A stretch of DNA of 64,000 bases from Clostridia bacterium (GTDB taxonomy: Bacteria; Bacillota; Clostridia; Christensenellales; Borkfalkiaceae). Each line of letters starts with the position of its first letter. Within the stretch, counting starts at the first letter, position 1. The notes beneath the pieces are model-generated. The model was not told the origin of the DNA. It made no database searches and was given only the letters and a program-made list of their open reading frames with translations. The stretch covers positions 1 through 64,000 of the forward strand of contig JAFQWV010000028.1 of NCBI GenBank assembly GCA_017407325.1. Direction: 5' to 3'. Below are positions 18,588-26,040 of the stretch, piece after piece. The translations under genes were made by a program, and so were the position numbers.

Positions 18588-18848
18588 CGTTTTAATTTTT
18601 TGAATTTTTACTAAATTACAAATTAGTTCTGTATAGGAAAAACTCGTTTTCCCTAAAAACTTAGGATCTTTCGGCAAGACTGTAAAGAGTGCAGGATATA
18701 CACCCGACACAACACCCAAATAGGAAACGAACTTATTCCGTCCCAAATTTTGGGTTACGACCACCTTACCGCCTTCTAGCCTTTTAACAGCGCGCTTTAC
18801 TACGTTTAAATCAATGTCCGACTTTATCATAGTACTATTATGCGCCAA
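18585..18848 (-). CDS. veg: Veg family protein
   Basis: 87 aa, the Veg length. The conserved layout is present: a first beta-rich half (LEGGKVVVTQNLGRNKF) and TSFSYTELICNLVKI near the end. Veg is a short, highly expressed protein of Firmicutes linked in Bacillus to biofilm regulation; its biochemistry is not settled. It is followed at once by a terminator and seems to form its own unit. Confidence 0.78.
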   Translation of the reverse strand: MAHNSTMIKSDIDLNVVKRAVKRLEGGKVVVTQNLGRNKFVSYLGVVSGVYPALFTVLPKDPKFLGKTSFSYTELICNLVKIQKIKT

Positions 18849-18872
18849 AAAGAATATTTTTAAACGGCCAGA

Positions 18873-19382
18873 TTAAAAATCGTCGTCGTCATCTTCATCA
18901 TCTTCATCTTCTTCGTCGTAGTCTTCAAACTCGCTCGCGTCAACAGGTGAGAAGTCAAAATCGTCTTCTGGATCCTCGTATTCCTCTTCTTCCTCAAGAT
19001 ATTCTTCTTCGTCGTCAAAAAGCTCGTCTGCTTCTTCTTGTTGAAGTTGGTTAAGAGAAAGCATTTCTTCACTGTTTTCGCTGTTGATGATATCGTCTTT
19101 TTCGTCGTCGTCAAGGAAGTTACGCCATTCTTCATCGTTTTCAATGTCCACTTCTCTTTCTTCGTGATATCTTCTTTCTTCTTTGCAACTTTCGCACATA
19201 TCCTTGTTGTAAGGAATATAACTGCTTTTACAAATTGGGCAAAGTTTTTCTTGCATATCTTCGTCGTCAATCGCAAACATAAGCTGTGGACCGAGTTTAA
19301 GTTCAGCCTTACAAACGTCGCAATAACCTTCTTCTTCCTTAATATAATTTAGTTCACATCTTGGACAAAGTTTGTATCCCAT
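18873..19382 (-). CDS. Zinc-ribbon protein with acidic tail
   Basis: 169 aa from the ATG at 19382 (MGYKLCPRCELNYI); an in-frame ATG 12 nt upstream is less well placed. Four CxxC pairs (CPRC, CDVC, CPIC, CESC) in the first 70 residues can form two zinc ribbons. The last 100 residues are almost all Asp/Glu. No family name. Acidic tails of this kind also occur on the aquaporin in this window, suggesting a lineage habit. It starts upstream of veg on the same strand. Confidence 0.7.
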   Translation of the reverse strand: MGYKLCPRCELNYIKEEEGYCDVCKAELKLGPQLMFAIDDEDMQEKLCPICKSSYIPYNKDMCESCKEERRYHEEREVDIENDEEWRNFLDDDEKDDIINSENSEEMLSLNQLQQEEADELFDDEEEYLEEEEEYEDPEDDFDFSPVDASEFEDYDEEDEDDEDDDDDF

Positions 19383-19554
19383 AATAGCTCCCACGGTAAT
19401 TTTGCTAAAAAGTTATCGAAAGTATTCTACCCTTTAACAAAAAATTTATACTTATTTTGTATATTTCGCAATAAGTATAATAATATTATATTAATTTGTA
19501 AACTGTTTTGTCCAAAAATTTCAAAAAATTAAGAAAAATTTTTAATTTTTTATA

Positions 19555-20292
19555 CTAAGCACCTTCTAGAAGCATTTTGTCGGCAACAAGCGCAATAAAC
19601 TCGCCGTTTGTAGGCTTTTCGCTACCGACGTAAGCACGCACACCGAAAAGGTTGTTAATGCTATCAATTCTTCCCCTATTCCAAGCAACCTCTATCGCGT
19701 GACGGATTGCGCGCTCGACTTTCGACGGAGTAGTTTCGTACTTTTCGCCAATTTTAGGGTACAGCTCTTTTGTGATGCTATTAATAATCGCAGGACGGTC
19801 AATCGCCATTTTTACCCCTTCACGAAGATACGAATACCCCTTTATGTGCGGTGGAATTCCAACGGATATAAAAATTTTACTTATCCTTTCTTCTAGTGTT
19901 GCGTTATGAACCTTCGCTTGCGCTATGCCACCAAACAACTCTTGAAGTCTTGCGTTTATCAGCGAGCTTTCAACCGGCTTTACAAGGTAATAAACAGCCC
20001 CTTTTGATATCGCACTGCGAATGATGTCGTCAGATACGATAGAGCTTAAAATTACCGTTTTAACGTTCGGCGCATTAAGCTTAACCCTTTCACAAACCTC
20101 AAGCCCGTCAATACCTGCTAACGTTATAGAAGTTATAACTAAATCTGGCGATAACTTTAAAATCTTTTGTACGCCGTCTAAACCGTTGAGTGAACTTCCG
20201 ATTATTTTGAACTTTTGAGTGTCAATCGCTTTCATAAGTGAATTTAACGCCGTTTCATCTTCTTGTATCAAAAAAACGCTTGCAATAGCCAT
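19555..20292 (-). CDS. spo0A: Spo0A-like sporulation regulator with degenerate receiver
   Basis: 245 aa. The C-terminal Spo0A DNA-binding domain (about 128-245) is well kept: IPPHIKGYSYLREGV, then SKVERAIRHAIEVAW (recognition helix) and GEFIALVADKM. The N-terminal receiver (about 4-120) keeps the fold and the Lys of LVKPVE, but the phosphoacceptor position is Ser55 (DLVITSITLAGIDG, where Spo0A has LDIIMP), and the acidic pocket reads Gln-Glu instead of Asp-Asp. It may be phosphorylation-independent or differently activated. A second normal Spo0A elsewhere cannot be excluded. Confidence 0.85.
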   Translation of the reverse strand: MAIASVFLIQEDETALNSLMKAIDTQKFKIIGSSLNGLDGVQKILKLSPDLVITSITLAGIDGLEVCERVKLNAPNVKTVILSSIVSDDIIRSAISKGAVYYLVKPVESSLINARLQELFGGIAQAKVHNATLEERISKIFISVGIPPHIKGYSYLREGVKMAIDRPAIINSITKELYPKIGEKYETTPSKVERAIRHAIEVAWNRGRIDSINNLFGVRAYVGSEKPTNGEFIALVADKMLLEGA

Positions 20293-20499
20293 AAGCCACC
20301 CTCCAAAAATTCTAACCTATTCATTTTAACATAATTTTAAAAAAAGTAAAATGATTTTTCGCATAATTTCGAACGAAATTAGTAATATTTTGTCGAATTT
20401 TAAATAAAAATAAAAAATCATTGATACAATCAATGATTTTAATAATATTTTGTTAGCATAAAAAAGAATTTTGTCGAATTTTAGTATTTTTGAACGAAA

Positions 20500-20739
20500 T
20501 TAAGATTTTTTAATTTCACTTATTACTTTATCCAAATATTCTCTAAATTTTTTCTTATCGTCAATAAGCAAAGCAAGGTTTAACATAACTAGCTTATAAT
20601 CGATTTTCTGAAATTCGTCAAAAGTACAAAGTGGTGCAAAAAGGCTATCGTAAATTTCGCGCTGTTTCTTTTTTTCGTTATCAAGCTCAGAAAAGCTTAT
20701 TTCGTTGTCGGTTGAATTTATATTTTTATCATCTATCAT
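20500..20739 (-). CDS. Small hypothetical protein
   Basis: 79 aa, Lys/Asp/Glu-rich, predicted mostly helical, with no signal peptide or membrane segment. It starts at an ATG (MIDDKNINSTDN). It stands alone between Spo0A and a palindrome array. No family recognised. Confidence 0.5.
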   Translation of the reverse strand: MIDDKNINSTDNEISFSELDNEKKKQREIYDSLFAPLCTFDEFQKIDYKLVMLNLALLIDDKKKFREYLDKVISEIKKS

Positions 20740-20795
20740 AGCAAAACCACTTTACAGAAAAATCGCTTATTTGTCAAGCGATTTTAAAGCAAAGC

Positions 20796-20970
20796 AAAAA
20801 GCTTCAGCCTTTTGCTTTGCTCGATATGTAGATGATTTGAAGATTGCATCTTCATGATTTGAGCGACTTTAGTCGCTCGTGATTTGAAAGTAAACTTTCA
20901 TGATTTGCAAACCAAATGGTTTGCATTATTGTCGAGCAGTTTTTTGCAAAACTGCCACCTTATTATATTA
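20796..20970. repeat. Modular short-palindrome array C
   Basis: Palindromes AAAGCAAAA/TTTTGCTTT, AAGAT/ATCTT, AGCGAC/GTCGCT, GAAAGT/ACTTTC and CAAACCA/TGGTTTG are joined mainly by CATGATTTG. The array ends with GTCGAGCAGTTTT-TTGC-AAAACTGC. The switch from CTCGATATG at the start to CATGATTTG shows that both linker types belong to one family. Confidence 0.7.
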
Positions 20971-20983
20971 AGTTTATTTTTAC

Positions 20984-21330
20984 CTTAAACGCATAAACTT
21001 TTACGGACTAAAAAAGCGTTTTAAGGGGTGCGGTGACGTAAGGTAATAGGTAAAAAGTAATAGTGAAAAAGTATACATACCTATTCACTTTTCACTATTC
21101 ACTATTCACTTTTCACTACACCTGCATCTTTTGACCTTAAACGAATAAACTTTCGCAGACAAAAAAAGGCGTTTTAAGGGGTGTGGGGAGAATCGCAACT
21201 CCCCACGTTTTTGTTTCTTTTTGCTACAAAAAGAAAATGTAAATAATTACATTTACGCTTAAGTTTATCAAAAATATTTATTAAAAAATAAAACTAGTTT
21301 GTTTTTATGAACAAAATGTAAAACGCCGTC
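20984..21330. repeat. Direct repeat copies a and b with a short-repeat patch; no gene
   Basis: Copy a (20984-21033, partial) and copy b (21134-21287) share TTAAACG-ATAAACTTT, AAAAAAGGCGTTTTAAGGGG and the sequence up to TTTATCAAAAATATTTATT. A third, near-complete copy c is at 22323-22468, so b and c flank the 21.3-22.3 kb gene pair. Between a and b lies a patch of repeated TTCACTTTTCACTA and TATTCAC units (about 21050-21118). No coding potential seen. Confidence 0.6.
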
Positions 21331-21780
21331 TTAATTATATAAATTTATAAATTCTTTCCTTTTTAACTTTGCATATTTTAACGCTTTATACGCACCACTA
21401 TTTTCGTCTTCTTTCGCATAGAAAATCAAATAATCTGATAAATTTATAATCTCTATGTTCCTATAATAAATCTTTGTATACCACCAATCAAATGAAACAC
21501 TCAGACAAACGTATTCATCAAACTTTTGATTTGTCGCAAGTCTTGTTTTCCTTAAATTTTTTTCTTCTAAAACACAAAAGACAGTTTTTATATTTGGATA
21601 CGTCTTCTTTAAATCAAAAACGACGTCTTGACACAACTCATCAAACATACCAAACCCACCAAAATAAAAATTATCAAAACCGTTTTTAATTAATTCTTCA
21701 ACTCTGCTTTTTACCTTTTCATTTAAAGCAACACTTAATTCAATTTTTCTATGCCCAAAAAAAGCGCAACTCTTCCCCAT
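21331..21780 (-). CDS. SLOG-family (DUF1273/YspA-like) nucleotide-binding protein
   Basis: 149 aa from the ATG at 21780 (MGKSCAFFGHR). The frame extends 18 nt further to a TTG. CAFFGHR near the start, FYFGGFGMFDELC (about 40-52) and later SDYLIFYAKEDENSG are typical of the Rossmann-like SLOG fold, which senses or processes nucleotide signals and occurs in phage and defence contexts as well as housekeeping. Divergent from an XRE regulator, both between long direct repeats. Function not proven. Confidence 0.7.
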   Translation of the reverse strand: MGKSCAFFGHRKIELSVALNEKVKSRVEELIKNGFDNFYFGGFGMFDELCQDVVFDLKKTYPNIKTVFCVLEEKNLRKTRLATNQKFDEYVCLSVSFDWWYTKIYYRNIEIINLSDYLIFYAKEDENSGAYKALKYAKLKRKEFINLYN

Positions 21781-21790
21781 TTTTACACAC

Positions 21791-21902
21791 TGCGACAATA
21801 ATTAGTATTATTTTAACTATTTGCGTCAATAATTATCTCAAATTAAAACATTTTTTATAAATTATAACATATTTAGGTGTATAATGCACTCATTTTGACG
21901 CA
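21791..21902. promoter_or_regulatory. Candidate operators between divergent SLOG and XRE genes
   Basis: The 14-mer TGCGWCAATAATTA occurs at 21791-21804 and 21822-21835, exactly 31 bp apart (about three helical turns). The inverted core TGACGCA lies at 21896-21902. The placement fits binding sites for the XRE protein encoded at 21981 (inference). Confidence 0.4.
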
Positions 21903-21980
21903 GTTTCGCAAAAATTGGTATAGTGGCTATATCGTCTGTATTAAAGTTGTAAGTTAAAATGTAATTATAGGAGAGTATTT

Positions 21981-22295
21981 ATGGAAAAAATAACTTATGA
22001 CGAAATTATTAACAGAATAGGATATTTTAGAACTAAAGCAAACTTATCGCTAAGAGAAACGAGCGCGCGACTTGGCTATAATCCACAATTTATGAAAACA
22101 ATCGAAAACAAAAGCATTGAATTAAAGGTGAAAACTTTAATTGACTTTTGCGACGTCGTTGATATTAGTTTACACGACTTTTTCTATCTTGGTAAAAACT
22201 ACAATAAAGACGACAAAAACGTTTTAGAAATGTTTAATAGTCTTTCTGAAGACAGCAAGCAAACTATTATAGATTTAATGAAAAAACTAAAATAA
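21981..22295 (+). CDS. XRE-family transcriptional regulator
   Basis: 104 aa. A helix-turn-helix of the Cro/CI type at about 9-65 (IGYFRTKANLSLRETSARLGYNPQFMKTIENKS) and a short C-terminal helix region. The RBS AGGAGAG lies 7 nt before the ATG. Divergently arranged with the SLOG gene; repeated 14-mers in the shared intergenic region are candidate operators. Confidence 0.85.
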   Translation: MEKITYDEIINRIGYFRTKANLSLRETSARLGYNPQFMKTIENKSIELKVKTLIDFCDVVDISLHDFFYLGKNYNKDDKNVLEMFNSLSEDSKQTIIDLMKKLK

Positions 22296-22322
22296 TCAAA
22301 TATGTCGATAAAACACCTTTTT

Positions 22323-22468
22323 GCTTAAACTTTTACGGACTAAAAAAGCGTTTTAAGGGGTGTGGGGAGAATCAGCCACTTGCCACGTTTTTGTTTCTTT
22401 TTGCTACAAAAAGAAAATATAAATTATTACGTTTACGCCTAAGTTTATCAAAAATATTTATTAAAAAC
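22323..22468. repeat. Direct repeat copy c
   Basis: Near copy of 21134-21287, including GCGTTTTAAGGGGTGTGG, TTGTTTCTTTTTGCTACAAA and AAGTTTATCAAAAATATTTA. It closes the interval that contains the SLOG and XRE genes. Differences are confined to a few bases and the loop between GGGGAGAATC and CCACG. Confidence 0.65.
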
Positions 22469-22480
22469 ATCTTTCACATA

Positions 22481-22513
22481 AAAAACCGCGACTTCGTGCG
22501 AAGTCGCGGTTTT
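22481..22513 (-). terminator. Terminator after rplL
   Basis: ACCGCGACTTCG pairs with CGAAGTCGCGGT around a 2-nt loop; T run on the minus strand. Confidence 0.9.
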
Positions 22514-22526
22514 ATACTTTTTAGAA

Positions 22527-22898
22527 TTATTCTGCAACTGCAGTTGCGCCAGCTTCTTTAAACTTAGCAACCATCTTTTCAGCTTCTTCTTTGTTAACGC
22601 CTTCTTTAACAGTGCCAAGTTTTTCAACAAGACCCTTAGCTTCAACAAGACCAAGACCAGTGATTTCTCTAACTGCCTTGATAACAGCAATCTTGTTAGC
22701 GCCAACGTCTTTTAAGATTACGTTGAATTCAGTCTTTTCTTCAGCTGCTGGAGCTGCTGCGCCACCTGCTGCTGGAGCTGCAACAACGCTAGCTGCTGCG
22801 CTTACGCCGAATTCTTCTTCAACTGCTTTAACTAAATCGTTGAGTTCAACGATAGTCATTGACTTAATTTCTTCTATAATTTTTGCAATATCTGCCAT
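22527..22898 (-). CDS. rplL: Ribosomal protein L7/L12
   Basis: 123 aa. N-terminal dimerisation domain (about 1-33), Ala-rich hinge (about 34-52) and C-terminal factor-binding domain ([39 protein letters not shown]). It forms the stalk that recruits translation factors. It follows rplJ by 77 nt, the standard order. AGGAG precedes the ATG. Confidence 0.98.
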   Translation of the reverse strand: MADIAKIIEEIKSMTIVELNDLVKAVEEEFGVSAAASVVAAPAAGGAAAPAAEEKTEFNVILKDVGANKIAVIKAVREITGLGLVEAKGLVEKLGTVKEGVNKEEAEKMVAKFKEAGATAVAE

Positions 22899-22975
22899 TT
22901 TTATATTCCTCCGAATTTATCTTTATTTTTAAAATTTTTAATTTAATCGACCTATGGCGCGATTATCTCCATAAA

Positions 22976-23467
22976 TTAACCTTCGTTCTTTTCTGCAATC
23001 GCTTTAACGCACATAGCAAATTTTGTAAGTGGTGATTGTAAAGAACCAAGCAACTTTGCAAGTAAAACTTCCTTAGACGGAATAGATGCAAATACTTTAA
23101 CTCCGTTAGCATCAACGTAAGCACCGTCAACGTAACCACTCTTTACAGAGATTTTGTCGTTGTACTTCTTGCACGCATCAACGCAAACTTTAGCTGCGCT
23201 TGTTTCATCGTTACCGAAAGCTACTGCTGTAGGACCGTTAAGGTCAGCATCAAAGTCAGTTACACCAAGTTCGTTAAACGCTCTTCTTACTAAAGTGTTT
23301 TTAAGAACCTTGTATTCACAGCCTGCCTTTCTGAATTCCGTTCTGAATTCTGTATCTTCACCAACGGTTAACCCTTTATAGTCAATAAATACTACCGACT
23401 TAGCGGCTTGAATTTTTGCTTTAATGTCCTCAACAACTTGCTTCTTAATTTCAATATTAGCCGACAA
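22976..23467 (-). CDS. rplJ: Ribosomal protein L10
   Basis: 163 aa, normal length. N-terminal rRNA-binding domain (VEDIKAKIQAAKSVVFIDYKGLTV, KVLKNTLVRRA) and C-terminal helix that binds L7/L12. The RBS AGGAGG lies 7 nt before the ATG. A leader with an attenuator hairpin and its own promoter lie upstream. Normally rplA lies just upstream; here a 9.7-kb prophage intervenes. Confidence 0.97.
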   Translation of the reverse strand: MSANIEIKKQVVEDIKAKIQAAKSVVFIDYKGLTVGEDTEFRTEFRKAGCEYKVLKNTLVRRAFNELGVTDFDADLNGPTAVAFGNDETSAAKVCVDACKKYNDKISVKSGYVDGAYVDANGVKVFASIPSKEVLLAKLLGSLQSPLTKFAMCVKAIAEKNEG

Positions 23468-23655
23468 GATTGTTACCTCCTATAAAATTTTTGAAAATTC
23501 GCTTGAAAAAAGCACCCTTATGCGCCAAAAGCATAAGGGTGCGAAAAGATTCGTACTATCTTGTGCCTCGGCGGGAAGACTTTCGTCTATTAAAAACCTG
23601 CTTTCTTCAGCGTTAGCCGAAACGGTTGATTTTATCCGTTCCCTTTCGGCTAAAT
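23468..23655 (-). ncRNA. L10 leader (ribosomal protein autoregulatory leader)
   Basis: The 5' leader of rplJL between the promoter and the L10 start. It has paired GCCGAAAGGGAACGG/CCGTTTCGGC segments, a central GCACAAGATAGTACGAA segment resembling the conserved L10-binding region, and an intrinsic terminator just before the RBS. In Firmicutes, excess L10-L12 complex binds such leaders and causes early termination. The match is by position and layout; no model was run. Confidence 0.65.
23504..23542 (-). terminator. Attenuator terminator in the L10 leader
   Basis: GCACCCTTATGC pairs with GCATAAGGGTGC (23512-23523/23531-23542), followed by TTTTTT on the minus strand, 37 nt upstream of the rplJ start. 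Confidence 0.8.
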
Positions 23656-23663
23656 TTTTTATT

Positions 23664-23692
23664 ATTTTAACACATTAAATTTTGTTTGTCAA
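23664..23692 (-). promoter_or_regulatory. rplJL promoter
   Basis: TTGACA (23692-23687), exactly 17 nt, TAAAAT (23669-23664) on the minus strand. The -35 box ends 3 bp from the prophage attachment repeat, so rplJL expression survives the insertion. Confidence 0.85.
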
Positions 23693-23695
23693 CAA

Positions 23696-23723
23696 AAATT
23701 AATTACATTTTGCTTGCAACTTT
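23696..23723. repeat. attL: 28-bp direct repeat
   Basis: Identical to 33414-33441 over 28 bp (AAATTAATTACATTTTGC, then TTGCAACTTT). The other copy contains the last codons and stop of rplA. The identity ends abruptly on both sides. Marks the left end of the prophage. Confidence 0.85.
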
Positions 23724-23806
23724 GTTGTTTTATAATGTGATTGTAACCTAAAGGTTAACCCCTTTTGGTTGCGGTCACTATTTTTTTATAAAAGGAAGTT
23801 TTAAAA

Positions 23807-24499
23807 ATGGAAAGAGCAAACGAACGGTATGTTAAAACGGTAAAATTTCTTAACAAAACATTTGATTTTATTAACGAAAAATTTTTTGCAAACGAATTGC
23901 AAAAAGTAGTGATAACTATTCAAGCGGACGAAAAAAACAAGGCTTATGGTTGGTTTACTTTAAAAAAAGTTTGGAAATGGACTGAAGAAGTTCCTGCAAA
24001 TTGCGCTGATTGTTCTGACAGGGATAATTGTGACAATTATTCAAATTGTTTACAAATTAAAGAACGTGAAGCACACGAATTAAATATTTCGGCACAGTTC
24101 TTAAACCGCCCTATGCTTGATATTTGCGAAACAATGTTGCACGAAATGTGTCACCTATATGCAAGTCAAAACGCGTTAAAAGATTGTTCACGGTCGGGAA
24201 CGTATCACAATAAATTGTTTAAGCAAATAGCGGAAAAACACGGCTTGAATTGTGAGTGTGTAAAGACTATTGGTTGGTCGGCAACTTCATTGACTGACGA
24301 AAGCAAAGCAATTTTACAAGCATTTTTAGACCAAAACAAAGAAGTTGTTATATATCGTTCGCCTAAGGTAAACGGCGTAAAGATTAAAAGTTCGTCTACG
24401 CGCAAATATATATGCCCTATTTGTGGTATGAGTGTCCGCGCGACAAAAGAAGTTAGGCTCATTTGCGCTGACTGTAACGAGCCTATGACGGAAGAATAA
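23807..24499 (+). CDS. SprT-like zinc metalloprotease domain protein
   Basis: 230 aa. The HEMCH zinc motif (HExxH, about residue 111) sits in LHEMCHLYASQNALKD, with a downstream SGTYHNKLFKQIAEKHGL as in SprT-like proteins. A C-terminal zinc ribbon (CPICG, CADC) and an extra Cys cluster (CADCSDRDNCDNYSNC) are present. SprT domains cleave proteins bound to DNA. As the first prophage gene it may act on host or phage DNA-bound proteins (inference). RBS AAGGAAG. It is not among the usual inovirus genes. Confidence 0.8.
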   Translation: MERANERYVKTVKFLNKTFDFINEKFFANELQKVVITIQADEKNKAYGWFTLKKVWKWTEEVPANCADCSDRDNCDNYSNCLQIKEREAHELNISAQFLNRPMLDICETMLHEMCHLYASQNALKDCSRSGTYHNKLFKQIAEKHGLNCECVKTIGWSATSLTDESKAILQAFLDQNKEVVIYRSPKVNGVKIKSSSTRKYICPICGMSVRATKEVRLICADCNEPMTEE

Positions 24500-24511
24500 A
24501 CGGTGGATAAA

Positions 24512-24712
24512 ATGAAAAACGAATTAAAAATAAGACAAGCAAAACCATTAGAAGAAGTTAAAAAATCACTTGAATTATGTTCAAAAAACACAAATTGCGA
24601 TAAATGTTCTTATCGCCATAGCGATTTTTGTTTTCGTGAGTTGTGCAAAGACGTTTTATTCTATATGAAAATAAATAAAATTCAAGATATACGCGACAAA
24701 AAGTCGGTCTGA
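24512..24712 (+). CDS. Small Cys-rich phage protein
   Basis: 66 aa from the ATG at 24512 (MKNELKIRQAKPLEE); a GTG 9 nt upstream is also possible. Cys residues in CSKNTNCDKCSYRHSDFCFRELC suggest a small zinc-binding fold. It starts 12 nt after the SprT-like gene, so it is probably translated from the same transcript. No family recognised. Confidence 0.55.
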   Translation: MKNELKIRQAKPLEEVKKSLELCSKNTNCDKCSYRHSDFCFRELCKDVLFYMKINKIQDIRDKKSV

Positions 24713-24796
24713 CGAGTCTTTGAAAATTAAGACGAAACAAGGCAGGTTTGCTCCTTAACTGCCTTGTCACTGACAAAAAAAGGTAGGTAATTAAAA

Positions 24797-25243
24797 ATGG
24801 CAAACGAAAAAAACACAAATCAAAACGAAGTATTAAACGAAACAGTTGCAACGGAAACAGTCGCAAACAAGGTTGAAACACCTAAACTATTTATCACGCG
24901 TGAACCTTTTACAAGTTCTAAAAACGGCGAAACTTATTTTGCTTATTTGTTACGTGGTAAGGCGCGCGGTAAGGACGTTAAAGTTGATTTCTCACCTAAA
25001 GATATTGGCGGTTATGAGCCTTTAGATATTGTATTTGACGGCACTGACACTGCGGAACTTATTATAAGCGAAGAAAAAATGACTGACGATAACGGCAATA
25101 AAGTTTCTTATACGACTTATACCGTCCGCAATATTGACGAAGACGGCAACGTTTGGCAATGTCCTGTAAAACCGACACGCGGAAGTGACAAGTCTTTACT
25201 TGATATGCTCTTATTAACGTTAAAAATAAACAAAAAACAATAA
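24797..25243 (+). CDS. Candidate phage ssDNA-binding protein
   Basis: 148 aa. A 30-residue polar start, then a compact beta-rich domain (FITREPFTSSKNGETYFAYLLRGKARGKDVKVDF, TTYTVRNIDEDGNVW). Size, beta content and early position fit the single-stranded DNA-binding protein that inoviruses need to coat replicated strands (gene V analogue). No signature confirms it, so the call is by context. RBS AGGTAGG. Confidence 0.45.
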   Translation: MANEKNTNQNEVLNETVATETVANKVETPKLFITREPFTSSKNGETYFAYLLRGKARGKDVKVDFSPKDIGGYEPLDIVFDGTDTAELIISEEKMTDDNGNKVSYTTYTVRNIDEDGNVWQCPVKPTRGSDKSLLDMLLLTLKINKKQ

Positions 25244-25246
25244 TTT

Positions 25247-25268
25247 TTGAAAGTGTATTTTCAAAAAA
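25247..25268 (+). repeat. 22-bp hairpin repeat, copy 1
   Basis: TTGAAAGTGTATTTTCAAAAAA, identical to 30950-30971. Symmetric TTTTTGAAA/TTTCAAAAA arms flank a GTGTAT centre. Each copy lies just upstream of a gene with a GGGGTAA ribosome site (25280 and the Rep gene at 31002). Confidence 0.6.
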
Positions 25269-25279
25269 AGGGGTAATTT

Positions 25280-25396
25280 ATGAAAAAGAAAGTAACTAAA
25301 CCATTAAAGGAACGCAAAAAGTTACTACTGACTTCATTTATTAAAGGTTATTCCTTTTTAGATTGCAGGCAAAATAAAGCGGTTTTTGCTTTATAA
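25280..25396 (+). CDS. Possible 38-aa phage peptide
   Basis: A short basic frame (MKKKVTKPLKERKKLL) after GGGGTAATTT. It has the same upstream repeat as the Rep gene, which is the main reason to list it. Composition is Lys-rich then hydrophobic. Could be non-coding. Confidence 0.3.
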   Translation: MKKKVTKPLKERKKLLLTSFIKGYSFLDCRQNKAVFAL

Positions 25397-25584
25397 TTTG
25401 GCGAAGAAAAAGCAACTAAAAAGCGGTTATTCCCTTTTGAGTTGCTTTGGCAAGGCAAAGGAAAAACAAAAATAAAAGGTTGTCAAACGGCGTAAGAAAA
25501 GATTTTTATATAAGCCACTGCATTATGCTAAAAATGTTTTTGAAACGTGATTGACAACCTTTTAAGCGTTAAAAGGAAAAAACT
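25397..25584 (+). other. Structured non-coding prophage segment
   Basis: AAAGCAACT (25409-25417) pairs with AGTTGCTTT (25440-25448). A 13-bp inverted repeat AAAAGGTTGTCAA (25474-25486) and TTGACAACCTTTT (25551-25563) encloses 64 nt. No open frame. In inoviruses such segments can be replication origins or packaging signals; the role here is unknown. Confidence 0.45.
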
Positions 25585-25737
25585 ATGCAAAGACGAAAAT
25601 TAAATAATCAAACAAATTCTTTACAAGCAAGAAGACGGATAAAGTTTTTTTACGAGCGTAAAAAAATTTTATGCGACAAATGCGACTTACGTCAATTATC
25701 GTCTAACGATATAAAGAAAATTACAAAAATTTATTAA
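25585..25737 (+). CDS. Small basic phage protein
   Basis: 50 aa, Arg/Lys-rich (MQRRKLNNQTNSLQARRRIKF) with a CDKC pair. An AAAAGGAAAA ribosome site precedes the ATG. It may bind nucleic acid. No family. Confidence 0.4.
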   Translation: MQRRKLNNQTNSLQARRRIKFFYERKKILCDKCDLRQLSSNDIKKITKIY

Positions 25738-25793
25738 ACTAAAAAATCAATAGTCCAAGCGACTTTAAAAATATAGGTGTAAAGTGTGTCTAA
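25736..25793 (+). repeat. Leader repeat copy 1 (58 bp)
   Basis: First of three near-identical 53-58 bp sequences, each covering the end of one small gene and the ribosome site and start of the next. Core GACTTTAAAAATATAGGTGT. Confidence 0.75.
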
Positions 25794-26040
25794 TTCAAAT
25801 TTTTATGATAGTTATATCGAGCATTTGGATATTGAAACCGCTAAAAAAAATAAACAACGTTCTAAGCAGTTGAAATTATCACAAAAAGCACATAAAAGGC
25901 TTGAAGACAAAGCAATAAAAAATAATGATTATGACTCAATGGTTTATCATAATTACGTTTCTTATCAACAGGCTAAAAGGAATTGTGTGTTAAGTTCCGC
26001 TGAACGAAAGAGAATTTATAGAAAACTAAAAAATCAATAG
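25786..26040 (+). CDS. Small phage protein
   Basis: 84 aa from a GTG inside leader repeat 1 (AGGTGT upstream). Lys/Arg/Gln-rich and predicted helical (KKNKQRSKQLKLSQKAHKRL). No membrane segment or family. Its last codons form the first bases of leader repeat 2. Confidence 0.5.
   Translation: MSNSNFYDSYIEHLDIETAKKNKQRSKQLKLSQKAHKRLEDKAIKNNDYDSMVYHNYVSYQQAKRNCVLSSAERKRIYRKLKNQ

Noticed and set aside
18860-19276. 138-aa Thr/Lys-rich frame overlapping the zinc-ribbon gene
   Set aside because: It is the shifted reading of the Asp/Glu-coding repeat; the frame with CxxC pairs and a ribosome site is the real one.
21040-21118. TTCACTTTTCAC repeat patch as a regulatory array
   Set aside because: Simple short-period repeat of a kind often seen in low-GC genomes; nothing ties it to a gene.
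22448-22705. 85-aa Leu/Lys-rich frame within rplL
   Set aside because: Shifted frame of the rplL gene and its terminator.
23696-23723. 28-bp repeat as an XerCD dif-type site
   Set aside because: It lacks the two inverted 11-bp Xer arms around a 6-bp centre and is explained by the rplA 3' end.
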